DNA from: Acidimicrobiaceae bacterium
GTDB taxonomy: Bacteria; Actinomycetota; Acidimicrobiia; Acidimicrobiales; Bog-793
Direction of reading: 5' to 3'
Length of the DNA: 6,748 bases
Assembly: GCA_003170375.1 (NCBI GenBank)
Contig: PMZN01000069.1
Coordinates: forward strand, 1 to 6,748
In this document: positions 1 through 6,079 of the stretch, one piece after another
Layout of the letters: each line of letters begins with the position of its first letter
Position numbering within the stretch: the stretch's first letter is position 1
Notes under the pieces: model-generated
Seen by the model: the letters and a program-made list of their open reading frames with translations, nothing else
The model's database searches: none
What the model was told of the DNA's origin: nothing
Program-made: the position numbers and the translations under genes

Positions 1-1
1 G

Positions 2-358
2 TCAGGGAATTCGCACGTCGTGGTGTTCCTGGGCAAATCGCCTCTCCTCATCGGTCAAGTCTGTGACCCGTACGGGAGTGACAAGGGTCCAGTGCTTGCC
101 CACCGGGCAGTGCTGCAGCCTTGCGAAGCCGAGGTCGACGGCCTTGAGCTTCACCCCAGGAATCCAGATCGTTGTGAAAAGGTGGCCCTTTCGGCACCGT
201 ACGACAACATTGCCGCCCAGCTTGTAGCCGAGACGCCGCGCGACGAGCGTTGCCAGAACTATGACGCCGATCACAATCATTGGCTGTGGGACTCGGCGTC
301 TTTGCAGCCGGTGTTCGCCGCCGTCGATCACAGTTCGGGGCGCAATGAAGGAACTCAT
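2..358 (-). CDS. Small membrane-anchored protein with Cys/His motifs, function unknown
   Basis: A 118-residue protein. Residues 1-26 are polar and basic. Residues 27-40 are hydrophobic (MIVIGVIVLATLVA) and form one likely membrane segment, followed by a basic stretch. The conserved-looking part follows: CRKGH at 55-59, then a hydrophobic IWIPGVKLKAVDLG stretch, then CPVGKHW at 84-90. The two C-x(2-3)-[GK]-H motifs resemble a minimal metal-binding ribbon, but binding is inference. I recall this as an uncharacterised protein type common in actinobacteria, with no assigned function. The ATG at 358 is preceded by GAGGG about nine bases upstream. A shorter start at the ATG at 280 would begin exactly at the membrane segment but has no clear ribosome-binding site. 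The stop is TGA at 2-4, so the gene is complete. It is divergent from the regulator at 442, so the two may share control signals. Confidence 0.75.
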   Translation of the reverse strand: MSSFIAPRTVIDGGEHRLQRRRVPQPMIVIGVIVLATLVARRLGYKLGGNVVVRCRKGHLFTTIWIPGVKLKAVDLGFARLQHCPVGKHWTLVTPVRVTDLTDEERRFAQEHHDVRIP

Positions 359-441
359 CGCGGACCGCCCTCAGTTCTCTGGATCATTCTCATATTCAAG
401 AACGTTAGCAGTCCTGATAGTGGGAAGCTACGGTAGAGGCG
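359..441. promoter_or_regulatory. Divergent intergenic region between the membrane protein and the HTH regulator
   Basis: These 83 bases separate two outward-facing genes and must hold both promoters unless the genes are leaderless. They are visibly less GC-rich than the flanking genes, especially 381-425. Candidate elements are weak: TTCAAG at 395-400 and GATAGT at 416-421 on the plus strand are only 15 bases apart. I see no convincing operator palindrome. The regulator often controls its own divergent region in this type of layout, but nothing here proves that. Confidence 0.4.
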
Positions 442-981
442 GTGACTAGTGCCGACCTGCTCCTGCACCCGGTCCGGTTACGAATCCTGCGGGCCTTCCT
501 CGGGGACCGCGCGCTCACCACGTCAGAACTTCAGACCGAGCTGTCCGACGTGCCTGTGGCCAGCCTGTACCGGCACGTCGCCCGTCTCGTTGACGGCGGG
601 GTGCTCACTGTCGTCGCCGAGCGCCGGGTGCGCGGTGCGCTGGAGCGCACCTACGTGCTCCGGCCCGCTGCGGCGAGTGTCAGCTTGGACGAGGTCGCCA
701 AGATGACTCCCGATGAGCACCGGCAGATGTTCCTGGCCTTCGTGGCCGGTCTCATCGGTGATTTCGATCGTTATCTGGCACGAGGAGACATCGACCTACT
801 CCGCGATGGAGTCAGCTACGGAATGTCAGGGATGTGGCTCGACGACGCGGAGTTGGGAGAGCTTTCCCGCGAGCTCATCACCGCCCTTCAGCCTCGCCTT
901 GCCAACGCCCCGAAGCCGGGTCGCAGACGATGGATCTTAGGGACCGTTGTGCTGCCGGGGACCGATTCAGGCGTCTCCTAA
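442..981 (+). CDS. Winged-helix transcriptional regulator, ArsR/HTH_20-like
   Basis: A 179-residue cytoplasmic DNA-binding protein. Residues 5-23 (LLLHPVRLRILRAFLGDR) are the typical first helix of the ArsR-like HTH_20 group. Residues 25-55 form the helix-turn-helix, with the recognition helix around VASLYRHVARLVDGG. Residues 56-73 form the wing. The C-terminal half (85-160) is helical and probably serves dimerisation or effector sensing. The ending GRRRWILGTVVLP looks like the normal end of this family, so the protein seems full length. The GTG start at 442 has AGAGG close by (only about two bases of spacing) and GGGAAG 14 bases upstream, so initiation is not ideal. No other in-frame start fits the conserved N-terminus. 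Leu13 is encoded by TTA (478-480), a very rare codon in this background. No cysteine pair or metal ligands are seen, so it is not an obvious metal sensor. The target is unknown. Confidence 0.85.
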   Translation: MTSADLLLHPVRLRILRAFLGDRALTTSELQTELSDVPVASLYRHVARLVDGGVLTVVAERRVRGALERTYVLRPAAASVSLDEVAKMTPDEHRQMFLAFVAGLIGDFDRYLARGDIDLLRDGVSYGMSGMWLDDAELGELSRELITALQPRLANAPKPGRRRWILGTVVLPGTDSGVS

Positions 982-1002
982 GACCGCCGCGCAAACGAAC
1001 GA

Positions 1003-1019
1003 TTACCGTCGCGTTACCG
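1003..1019 (+). promoter_or_regulatory. Tandem TTACCG repeat, 11-bp period (candidate SARP operator A)
   Basis: TTACCG at 1003-1008 and again at 1014-1019 are exactly 11 bases apart, head to tail, giving TTACCG-TCG-CGTTAC as the core. SARP regulators are known to bind short direct repeats of 11-bp period near the -35 region. A SARP gene ends about 200 bp away, and a matching site lies upstream of the secreted protein gene. The site is 45 bases upstream of the ATG at 1065. No convincing -10 box follows, and binding is inference. Confidence 0.5.
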
Positions 1020-1053
1020 CCTCGGGGTGGACTGCGGTTTCCACCAACGCTCC

Positions 1054-1058
1054 GGAGG
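1054..1058 (+). promoter_or_regulatory. Ribosome-binding site GGAGG before the 1065 ORF
   Basis: GGAGG sits six bases before the ATG at 1065, an ideal arrangement. From CGGAGG to the ATG the leader (CGGAGGCATCTCATG) matches that of the secreted protein gene (CGGAGGCAGATCATG) at 13 of 15 positions. This is the main translation-level argument that the short ORF is used. Confidence 0.5.
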
Positions 1059-1064
1059 CATCTC

Positions 1065-1172
1065 ATGTCCATATCTCGACGCGCCACGCTTCCAAGGCCC
1101 GTCTGCGCCGGACGTAGTCGCGCACCACGGTTCGCTCACCTGCGTGGTCCTGACTTCACCGTCGGGAGCTGA
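1065..1172 (+). CDS. Possible 35-residue arginine-rich peptide, or decayed leader of a lost gene
   Basis: ATG at 1065 to TGA at 1170-1172 encodes 35 residues starting MSISRRATL and ending DFTVGS. It is rich in Arg and Pro, with one Cys, and has no membrane segment. For it: an ideal GGAGG site, a tandem TTACCG repeat 45 bases upstream shared with the secreted protein gene, and a stop codon that lies inside a strong hairpin. Against it: third codon positions are only about 56% G or C by hand count, well below the neighbouring genes, and rare codons (ATA, AGG, CGA) occur. The start SRRATL resembles the twin-arginine motif of Tat signal peptides, but no hydrophobic core follows. It may therefore be the remnant of a secreted protein gene whose promoter survived. 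I do not recognise a family. Confidence 0.3.
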   Translation: MSISRRATLPRPVCAGRSRAPRFAHLRGPDFTVGS

Positions 1173-1216
1173 CTCAGGCCACCTTGGGGAGACGAGCAAC
1201 GGTGCCCGATGAGTCA
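1170..1216. terminator. Bidirectional stem-loop between two convergent stop codons
   Basis: TGACTCA (1170-1176) pairs with TGAGTCA (1210-1216). Inside it pair GG/CC (1177-1178 with 1206-1207), CACC/GGTG (1180-1183 with 1201-1204) and TTG/CAA (1184-1186 with 1197-1199), closing a 10-base loop. This gives 16 pairs with one mismatch and two small bulges. There is no T tract, which is common for actinobacterial terminators. Its plus-strand 5' arm begins with the TGA stop of the short ORF. Its 3' arm ends with TCA, the stop of the regulator read on the minus strand. It probably ends transcription from both sides. Confidence 0.55.
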
Positions 1217-4198
1217 CGCAACCACGGCGAGGCTGCTGAGCAGGTCCCGCGCGAGCCGGACTGCGTCGTCGAGGTCCAGGGGGCTGGCTTCGCCGACGTT
1301 GGCGCGCACCGGGTCGAGCGCGCCGGAGAGCGACGGCGAGGGAAGGCGGTCTCCCCGCTCCCGGAGCTGCGCCGCGGTCGCGAGCAAACTGGCCAGGTCA
1401 GTGTCGCTCGCCGTGCCTGCGACGGAGGCGACGAGGCTGGCGGTCTCCAGGCAGATCGCGAGGGGGAAGACGATGGCCTTTGCCTCGGCGGCGTCGAAAG
1501 CGGAGAGCGCCCGGCCGGCCGCGCCGGCGAGGTCGCCCTGGACAAGCAGCGCCCGCGCAAGCACTGCCCGGATCAGCGGCACTTCCCGTTCGACGCCTAG
1601 TTCGCTCGCCTCGAGGTCGGCCTGCGTGCCGAAATCGATGGCGGCGTCGAGGTCACCGTCGGTCAGCGCCAGGCCGGCCGCGGTGGAGAGCAGCACGACC
1701 CGTGCGATTCGCCGCACCTCGGTGTGCATCGGCCTGGCTTCGTCGATGTAGGAGCGGCACTGCTCGTAGGAACCGACCTGCCAACAAACCATCGCCGCCG
1801 TCGGCATCGCGAGCGCAAGCTGCTCGGCCGACCCACCCCGGCGGCAAAGTTCGATCGCATCGTGCGCGTACCCGGCCGCGGCCGGATCGCCTCGTTCGGC
1901 CAGGACGCTGCCCATCCCCATCGCCGCTGATACCTGCAGGTCGATGCCGAACGGAGCTGCGGCTGCGATTGCGCGGCGGACGTACTCGACCGCCTCCGCT
2001 CCGCGGTCGAGGTCATCGAGGAGCCCGGCGAGATAGATCAGAGCGCGTGCCGCGTAGGAGTCCTCGACCCCGACGAACGTATCCACCGCTGTGCGCAGCT
2101 GCTGCACGGCATTCATCGTGTCGCCCGACCAGTAGCTCAGGTAACCCAGTGCATAGTTGGCATAGGGCGTCCACTTGTGAGCAGGCTCAGCAGCGAGCAG
2201 GCGCCCCAGCCAGAAGCGGCCTTCCGCGACGTTCGTCGCCGCGAAGTAGCGGTGCAACCGGAACGCGAGTTCCAGACACCGGCCAGCATCGGCGCGACCG
2301 TCGAGGGCGGCCCCGAACAGCGACCGTACCGAGCCGAGCATGTCCGAGATTTGGTCCTGAAACGGCGCGGGCGCGGCGCGGGCGTCTTCGGGCAACATTG
2401 CATGCACCGCGTCGGCGAGGCGGTCGAAGGCCGCCCGCTCCTCGCCGCCGTCGACCAGCAGCTCCCGCGCATAGCGGTGCAAGTCGTCGTCTTGTTGGTA
2501 GCGCCACCGCGGTCCGGAGCGGTCGACGGAGAGCAGCCCGCGGGCAGTCAGCTCACGCAGGATGCGGACAACTCGAACCTCGGCGATCGGCCCGCCTGCG
2601 ACGACCTGCCGCACGAGCGGCAGTCCGACAGGGCCGTCGAGGACGGCGAGCCGCCGGAACACAGCCGCCTCGTCGAAGTCCAGGAGGACGTAGCTGCTGC
2701 GTGCCACCGCGCGCAGCTGGTCGTCGCCTTCGACGACGACCTCGTCGAGGTGATCAAGGAGGTCGCCGACCGGCATCGCGGCCAGCTGCGCGGCGACGAG
2801 CTCCAGCGCGAGCGGCAGCCCGCCACATCGGCGCACCAGCGTGGCGACGTGCGGGGCGAGGCGGTCGTCGAGGCTCAGTCCGCCACCTCCCTCGCGAACG
2901 CGGTCCATCAGCAGCCGGACCTGCGCGTTGGCCAGCAGCGTGTCGACTTCGTCTGCTGCCGGCGTTGGAAGCGGCTCGACGGTAACGATCCGTTCGCCGT
3001 CGATCGCCAGAGGCACCCTGCTTGTCACGACCAGGGTGAGGTGCGGGCAGGCGGCAAGCAGCTCGGCCGCCAGCGAGGCGACGCCGTCGATGACCACCTC
3101 GCAGCCGTCTAGGACGAGTAGTACCCGGCCGAGCGGAGCGAGGTGCTCGGCGAGCGCTGCGCCGGCGTTGTCGGTGCCGATCGCCACGCCGACCTCGAGC
3201 GCGACGGTAGCTGCGACCAAGGTGTCCTGCGGCACCGGGGCGACCGAGACCCAGAGCCGGCGACCGTCGAAGTCGCCGAGCGCCGCCGCCCGCACGGCCA
3301 GCCTCGATTTGCCGACGCCCCCGCGTCCGGCCACAGTGACCAACCCAGGGCTGGCCAGTACCTCCGCGAGGCGAGCCAGCTCTTCCTCGCGCCCCACGAA
3401 CGTGGAAGTGATCGACGGCAGCCGCGCAGCGGACCTGCTGGCCTGCTCGCCCAGCGCTGCCACGTAGACCTCGACGGTCTGAGCGCTCGGGTCGATGCCG
3501 AGCTGGTCGCCGAGGACCACCCGGCATCGCTCGAAGGCCCGCACAGCGCCGGCCCGATCGCCAGAGCGGTCTAGTGCCCCGATCAGGGCCCGGTGCGCCC
3601 GCTCGTCCAACGGGTCGGACGAGATGGCACGCCGCGCCGCGGCGATCGCTCGGTCGTGCTCGCCCAACGCGCCGGCGGCCGCGACGACGAGTTCCAGGCC
3701 TCGCAGCGCGAGAGCGTCGACAGCCCGCCGGTGCGGGTAGATCCAGTCGGCCTCTTCGCCAGGCAGCAACTGACTGCCTGCCATTCGAGAAACCGGCTCG
3801 GCCAAGGCGATCACCGCCTGGTGCCGCCCCTGAGCGATCAGGTCGCTGGCTCGGCGCAGCGCCTCGGCTGCGATGTCGACGTCGATCTCGACGCCGGAAG
3901 CGAGACGATAGCCGGCCGGCGCGGTGGCGATGAGCTGCTGCTCCCCGCCGCCGAGCGGCGCGCAGGCTGTGCGCAGCCCACGGACAACACCGCGCAGCGC
4001 GACCTGCCAGGTAGCCGGGAGATCGTCGCCCCAGATAATCGACGCGAGCCGATCGGCCGACAACTGCTGACCGGCCAGCGCCAGAGCAACGAGGGCGACG
4101 CGGGCGCGCCGCCCTCCGAGCGCCTGCCCCGCCACGGCTAGATCACCGTTCACCACCCCGACCACGTCGAGGACGTCGACCCGAATGTGCCCAGACAT
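1214..4198 (-). CDS. Large SARP/AfsR-like transcriptional regulator (winged helix, BTAD, NB-ARC, TPR-like)
   Basis: A 994-residue cytoplasmic regulator. Residues 5-100 are an OmpR-type winged helix (LGGRRARVALVALAL; ending APAGYRLA). Residues 105-250 are the BTAD helical domain (DPLDERAHRALIGAL; LGIDPSAQTVEVY). The ATPase is NB-ARC-like: FVGREEEL at 267-274, Walker A GRGGVGKS at 291-298, Walker B RVLLVLDGC at 358-366, VTSRVPL at 391-397 and GLPLALE at 460-466. Residues from about 640 to the end are alanine-rich helical pairs of TPR type. This order and length match AfsR-like large SARPs, which activate promoters carrying 11-bp-period repeats. There is no C-terminal LuxR helix-turn-helix. The frame stays open to an ATG at 4336. 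I chose the ATG at 4198 because the protein then starts right before the winged helix and the tandem repeat at 4255-4271 stays intergenic. A GAGGGGGA site lies 12 bases upstream, rather far. ATP binding is inferred from intact motifs. Confidence 0.9.
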   Translation of the reverse strand: MSGHIRVDVLDVVGVVNGDLAVAGQALGGRRARVALVALALAGQQLSADRLASIIWGDDLPATWQVALRGVVRGLRTACAPLGGGEQQLIATAPAGYRLASGVEIDVDIAAEALRRASDLIAQGRHQAVIALAEPVSRMAGSQLLPGEEADWIYPHRRAVDALALRGLELVVAAAGALGEHDRAIAAARRAISSDPLDERAHRALIGALDRSGDRAGAVRAFERCRVVLGDQLGIDPSAQTVEVYVAALGEQASRSAARLPSITSTFVGREEELARLAEVLASPGLVTVAGRGGVGKSRLAVRAAALGDFDGRRLWVSVAPVPQDTLVAATVALEVGVAIGTDNAGAALAEHLAPLGRVLLVLDGCEVVIDGVASLAAELLAACPHLTLVVTSRVPLAIDGERIVTVEPLPTPAADEVDTLLANAQVRLLMDRVREGGGGLSLDDRLAPHVATLVRRCGGLPLALELVAAQLAAMPVGDLLDHLDEVVVEGDDQLRAVARSSYVLLDFDEAAVFRRLAVLDGPVGLPLVRQVVAGGPIAEVRVVRILRELTARGLLSVDRSGPRWRYQQDDDLHRYARELLVDGGEERAAFDRLADAVHAMLPEDARAAPAPFQDQISDMLGSVRSLFGAALDGRADAGRCLELAFRLHRYFAATNVAEGRFWLGRLLAAEPAHKWTPYANYALGYLSYWSGDTMNAVQQLRTAVDTFVGVEDSYAARALIYLAGLLDDLDRGAEAVEYVRRAIAAAAPFGIDLQVSAAMGMGSVLAERGDPAAAGYAHDAIELCRRGGSAEQLALAMPTAAMVCWQVGSYEQCRSYIDEARPMHTEVRRIARVVLLSTAAGLALTDGDLDAAIDFGTQADLEASELGVEREVPLIRAVLARALLVQGDLAGAAGRALSAFDAAEAKAIVFPLAICLETASLVASVAGTASDTDLASLLATAAQLRERGDRLPSPSLSGALDPVRANVGEASPLDLDDAVRLARDLLSSLAVVA

Positions 4199-4254
4199 TG
4201 GATGTGACGATCCCCCTCTGCGCCGACCCACCAGCGGGCATGACCCTATCGGCG

Positions 4255-4271
4255 TTACCGAGCCGTTACGC
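4255..4271 (+). promoter_or_regulatory. Tandem TTACCG/TTACGC repeat, 11-bp period (candidate SARP operator B)
   Basis: TTACCG at 4255-4260 and TTACGC at 4266-4271 are 11 bases apart. The core TTACCG-AGC-CGTTAC is the same as operator A outside the three central bases, and both are followed by a CTCGG-like stretch (allowing one indel). The site lies in the 149-bp gap between the SARP gene and the divergent secreted protein gene, 76 bases upstream of the latter's ATG. A poor -10 candidate, TGATCA, is at 4285-4290. The location would allow control of the secreted protein and also feedback on the SARP. Confidence 0.55.
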
Positions 4272-4336
4272 CGCTCGGCTGAGCTGATCACGTCGCCGAA
4301 CGGGCGACGCCGCGATTCCCACCCTTCTAGCCACAC

Positions 4337-4341
4337 GGAGG
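4337..4341 (+). promoter_or_regulatory. Ribosome-binding site GGAGG of the secreted protein gene
   Basis: GGAGG lies six bases before the ATG at 4348. It fixes that start, which is also the one that gives a proper signal peptide. Confidence 0.7.
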
Positions 4342-4347
4342 CAGATC

Positions 4348-5802
4348 ATGCCTGTTGGAACTTGGTACTCCCGTCGATTGGCCGCCACGCTCGGCGTACT
4401 GATGGCTGCCGCGTACGTGGCTTCGGGTGCCACGACTGCAGATGCCTCACCCACGACAAGTCCTGGACCGACGACAAGTCCGGTCACACTGACCACGGGC
4501 TACACCCTGTCAGGGTACGACGTCGCTACCAGCAGTTCCGGGATGGCGTACATCGGGTGGATCGCGAACACTTCAAAGTCCCTAGCCACCAGAGCGGTTC
4601 ACTTGTGCGAGGTCAAGCCGGGCACGACCTCATGCTCGGGCGGGGTGCAGGTGGTCGACGCGCTCGGCGACTCCTCCGCCGAGGGATTGCGCGTGCTGGT
4701 GCACTCGTCGGGCAGGGTCGCTCTCGTGTGGTTCTACGAAGACGGGTCGGGGGGTCACATCGGTTCCGCCTCCACGACTTCGACCGGCAAGCTTCAGCCG
4801 GCGATCGACGTCGGCAGCGCGCCCAAGGACGGCCAGTTGCTGGACGCTGAGATCGCCCCCGACGGCAGCGTGTGGACCGTGGCGGGGCCATCCGACGGCA
4901 ACGGCATCCAGGTCAGCACCGGTGGGGGCACGGCGATGAACGTGAGCACGTCTTACCCCGTCGGCTTCGCGGAGCTCGCGTTTAACGGCACAATGCCGGT
5001 CATCGCGACGCAAGACGCGGGATACATCACCAAGCCGGCCGGCTACACCTACGAGTCCCATGGGTCGTGGTCAGCGGTCCACAACGTGGCGCATACGTGG
5101 ACCGGAGGAGCACGCGTGGGTCTCGCGGAGACACGATCAGGTCTACGACTCATCGCCTCCGTCGATAACGCGAGCTACCAGCCCGTGGTTGCGGCATGGA
5201 CGGGAGCCGGATTCTCAAAGCCGACGGAGACGGGCGATCACAATCCCTGTAGTCCCCGGAGCCACGACACGATCGCTGACGCCAGCGGTCGATTGGCGGA
5301 TATTTCCTATGAATGCAACGACATCGCGGTCACCAACCTGCCCGACACACGGCAAGCAGCAATCGTTCGATTCTCTGCGGGCGGCGTGATCAACGCGACG
5401 GACCCGCGCTTGGCGACCACGCCTAGGGGCCACGCCTTTGCGGTCTGGTCGGTCGCGGCCGGAAACTCAGACCGGCTCTTGTGGGTGCCGGTCCTGCTGG
5501 CCGACCTGAGCACGACGAGGACCAAGAACTCGTCCGCGGGCTCCGTCAGCGTCACTGGCCCGGTGTCGTGTCTGCCCGCCGACGACATCGGGGTCGGTGT
5601 CAACGCCAGGGCCGCCGCAAACTGGCATGTCCTCCGGGAATCGCTCACACTAAATGGCAAGACGGTGCGCTCGGTAGTGAACGGCGCCTCGCTGACCGCA
5701 GGCAAGACGTATCCCTTGAGCGGTCACGTGACCTTCACGAAGGGCAACGCACGCCAGTCCGTGACCGCCACGCTTACGTTCCGCGCATGCCCGGCGCCCT
5801 GA
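4348..5802 (+). CDS. Secreted seven-repeat (propeller-like) protein with C-terminal Ig-like domain
   Basis: A 484-residue exported protein of unknown function. Residues 1-33 are a Sec-type signal peptide: basic start (YSRR), hydrophobic core LAATLGVLMAAAYVA, and an A-x-A site at ADA (31-33). A Thr/Pro linker with a repeated TTSPGP unit follows. Residues 55-372 hold seven repeats of the type 'SxG-hydrophobic-W', centred near residues 65, 121, 173, 214, 264, 313 and 360. Examples are SSGMAYIGW, SSGRVALVW, PDGSVWTVA and PRGHAFAVW. This suggests a seven-bladed beta-propeller. Residues 398-484 look like an Ig-like beta domain. The six cysteines fall in three local pairs (87/96, 301/323, 408/481), as expected for disulfides outside the cell. 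There are no catalytic motifs, lipobox, membrane anchor or sortase signal. A binding or signalling role is inference. The gene is divergent from the SARP and has a tandem SARP-like repeat upstream, so SARP activation is likely. Confidence 0.85.
   Translation: MPVGTWYSRRLAATLGVLMAAAYVASGATTADASPTTSPGPTTSPVTLTTGYTLSGYDVATSSSGMAYIGWIANTSKSLATRAVHLCEVKPGTTSCSGGVQVVDALGDSSAEGLRVLVHSSGRVALVWFYEDGSGGHIGSASTTSTGKLQPAIDVGSAPKDGQLLDAEIAPDGSVWTVAGPSDGNGIQVSTGGGTAMNVSTSYPVGFAELAFNGTMPVIATQDAGYITKPAGYTYESHGSWSAVHNVAHTWTGGARVGLAETRSGLRLIASVDNASYQPVVAAWTGAGFSKPTETGDHNPCSPRSHDTIADASGRLADISYECNDIAVTNLPDTRQAAIVRFSAGGVINATDPRLATTPRGHAFAVWSVAAGNSDRLLWVPVLLADLSTTRTKNSSAGSVSVTGPVSCLPADDIGVGVNARAAANWHVLRESLTLNGKTVRSVVNGASLTAGKTYPLSGHVTFTKGNARQSVTATLTFRACPAP
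4453..4481 (+). repeat. Short in-gene direct repeat encoding a Thr/Pro linker
   Basis: ACGACAAGTCC occurs at 4453-4463 and 4471-4481, 18 bases apart, which is six codons. It encodes two TTSP units joined by GP. It lies right after the signal peptide and probably makes a flexible, extended linker. The exact repeat could vary in copy number by slippage. Confidence 0.6.
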
Positions 5803-6079
5803 CGACGCGGATCACCACGGGCGGGTCGAAGACGGACAAATCGGCCATGTCCTGATGCTCGGTGGTGATGGTTCGGCATCGCTTCCGGGCCAGCTCCTTC
5901 ATCGTGACTTCGACCCCGGTGGACAGCGAAGCCCTGCCGCCTAGCGCCGCTTCGGAACCGAACAGCCCGAGTAGGTGCGCCGCAACGCACCCGAGTAGGG
6001 CGAAGTCGCGTTGTGGTGCTCGTAGGGTGTCAACCGTTGTCTGTCTCGAGTGACGTGGATCGGACGTCTCGCTGTTCAT
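5774..6079 (-). CDS. Possible small protein or 3' gene remnant, unknown function
   Basis: The frame encodes up to 101 residues and ends at TAA (5774-5776). It overlaps the secreted gene's end by 29 bases and the iron permease gene's end by 50. The second half (residues 52-101, RASLSTGVEVTMKELARK onward) shows strong coding bias: 44 of 50 third positions are G or C by hand count, with a low-GC second position. The first 23 residues lack this bias (many CCA, ACA and CTA codons). No start fits well. The ATG at 6079 has GGAG only one base away and lies inside the upstream gene. The ATG at 5902 would give 42 residues with a GGGG 11 bases upstream. This pattern suits either a small gene with an unclear start or the surviving 3' end of a longer gene. 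I do not recognise the sequence and see no membrane segment. Confidence 0.35.
   Translation of the reverse strand: MNSETSDPRHSRQTTVDTLRAPQRDFALLGCVAAHLLGLFGSEAALGGRASLSTGVEVTMKELARKRCRTITTEHQDMADLSVFDPPVVIRVVRAPGMRGT
5966..5999. repeat. Direct repeat CCCGAGTAGG flanking a 6-bp hairpin
   Basis: CCCGAGTAGG occurs at 5966-5975 and 5990-5999, 24 bases apart. Between and partly within the copies, GGTGCG (5974-5979) pairs perfectly with CGCACC (5986-5991) around a six-base loop. It lies just past the 3' end of the iron permease gene, so it could act as a weak terminator for that gene. If the frame at 5774-6079 is coding, the repeat gives two LLG units eight codons apart. Confidence 0.4.

Noticed and set aside
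834..1172. Longer 112-codon version of the short ORF starting inside the HTH regulator gene
   Set aside because: Most of it overlaps a well-supported gene in another frame. Only the ATG at 1065 has a good ribosome-binding site.
1480..2985. Long plus-strand open frame of 501 codons
   Set aside because: It lies wholly antisense inside the SARP gene and is an Arg/Pro/Ala-rich low-complexity translation, typical of a shadow frame in high-GC DNA.
2177..3112. Plus-strand open frame of 311 codons
   Set aside because: Antisense to the SARP's NB-ARC and downstream region; it has no domain and no ribosome-binding site. The opposite strand carries clear ATPase motifs.
4185..4850. Plus-strand open frame of 221 codons spanning the divergent promoter
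   Set aside because: It crosses the intergenic region and runs out of frame through the secreted protein gene; the translation is Arg-rich and shadow-like.
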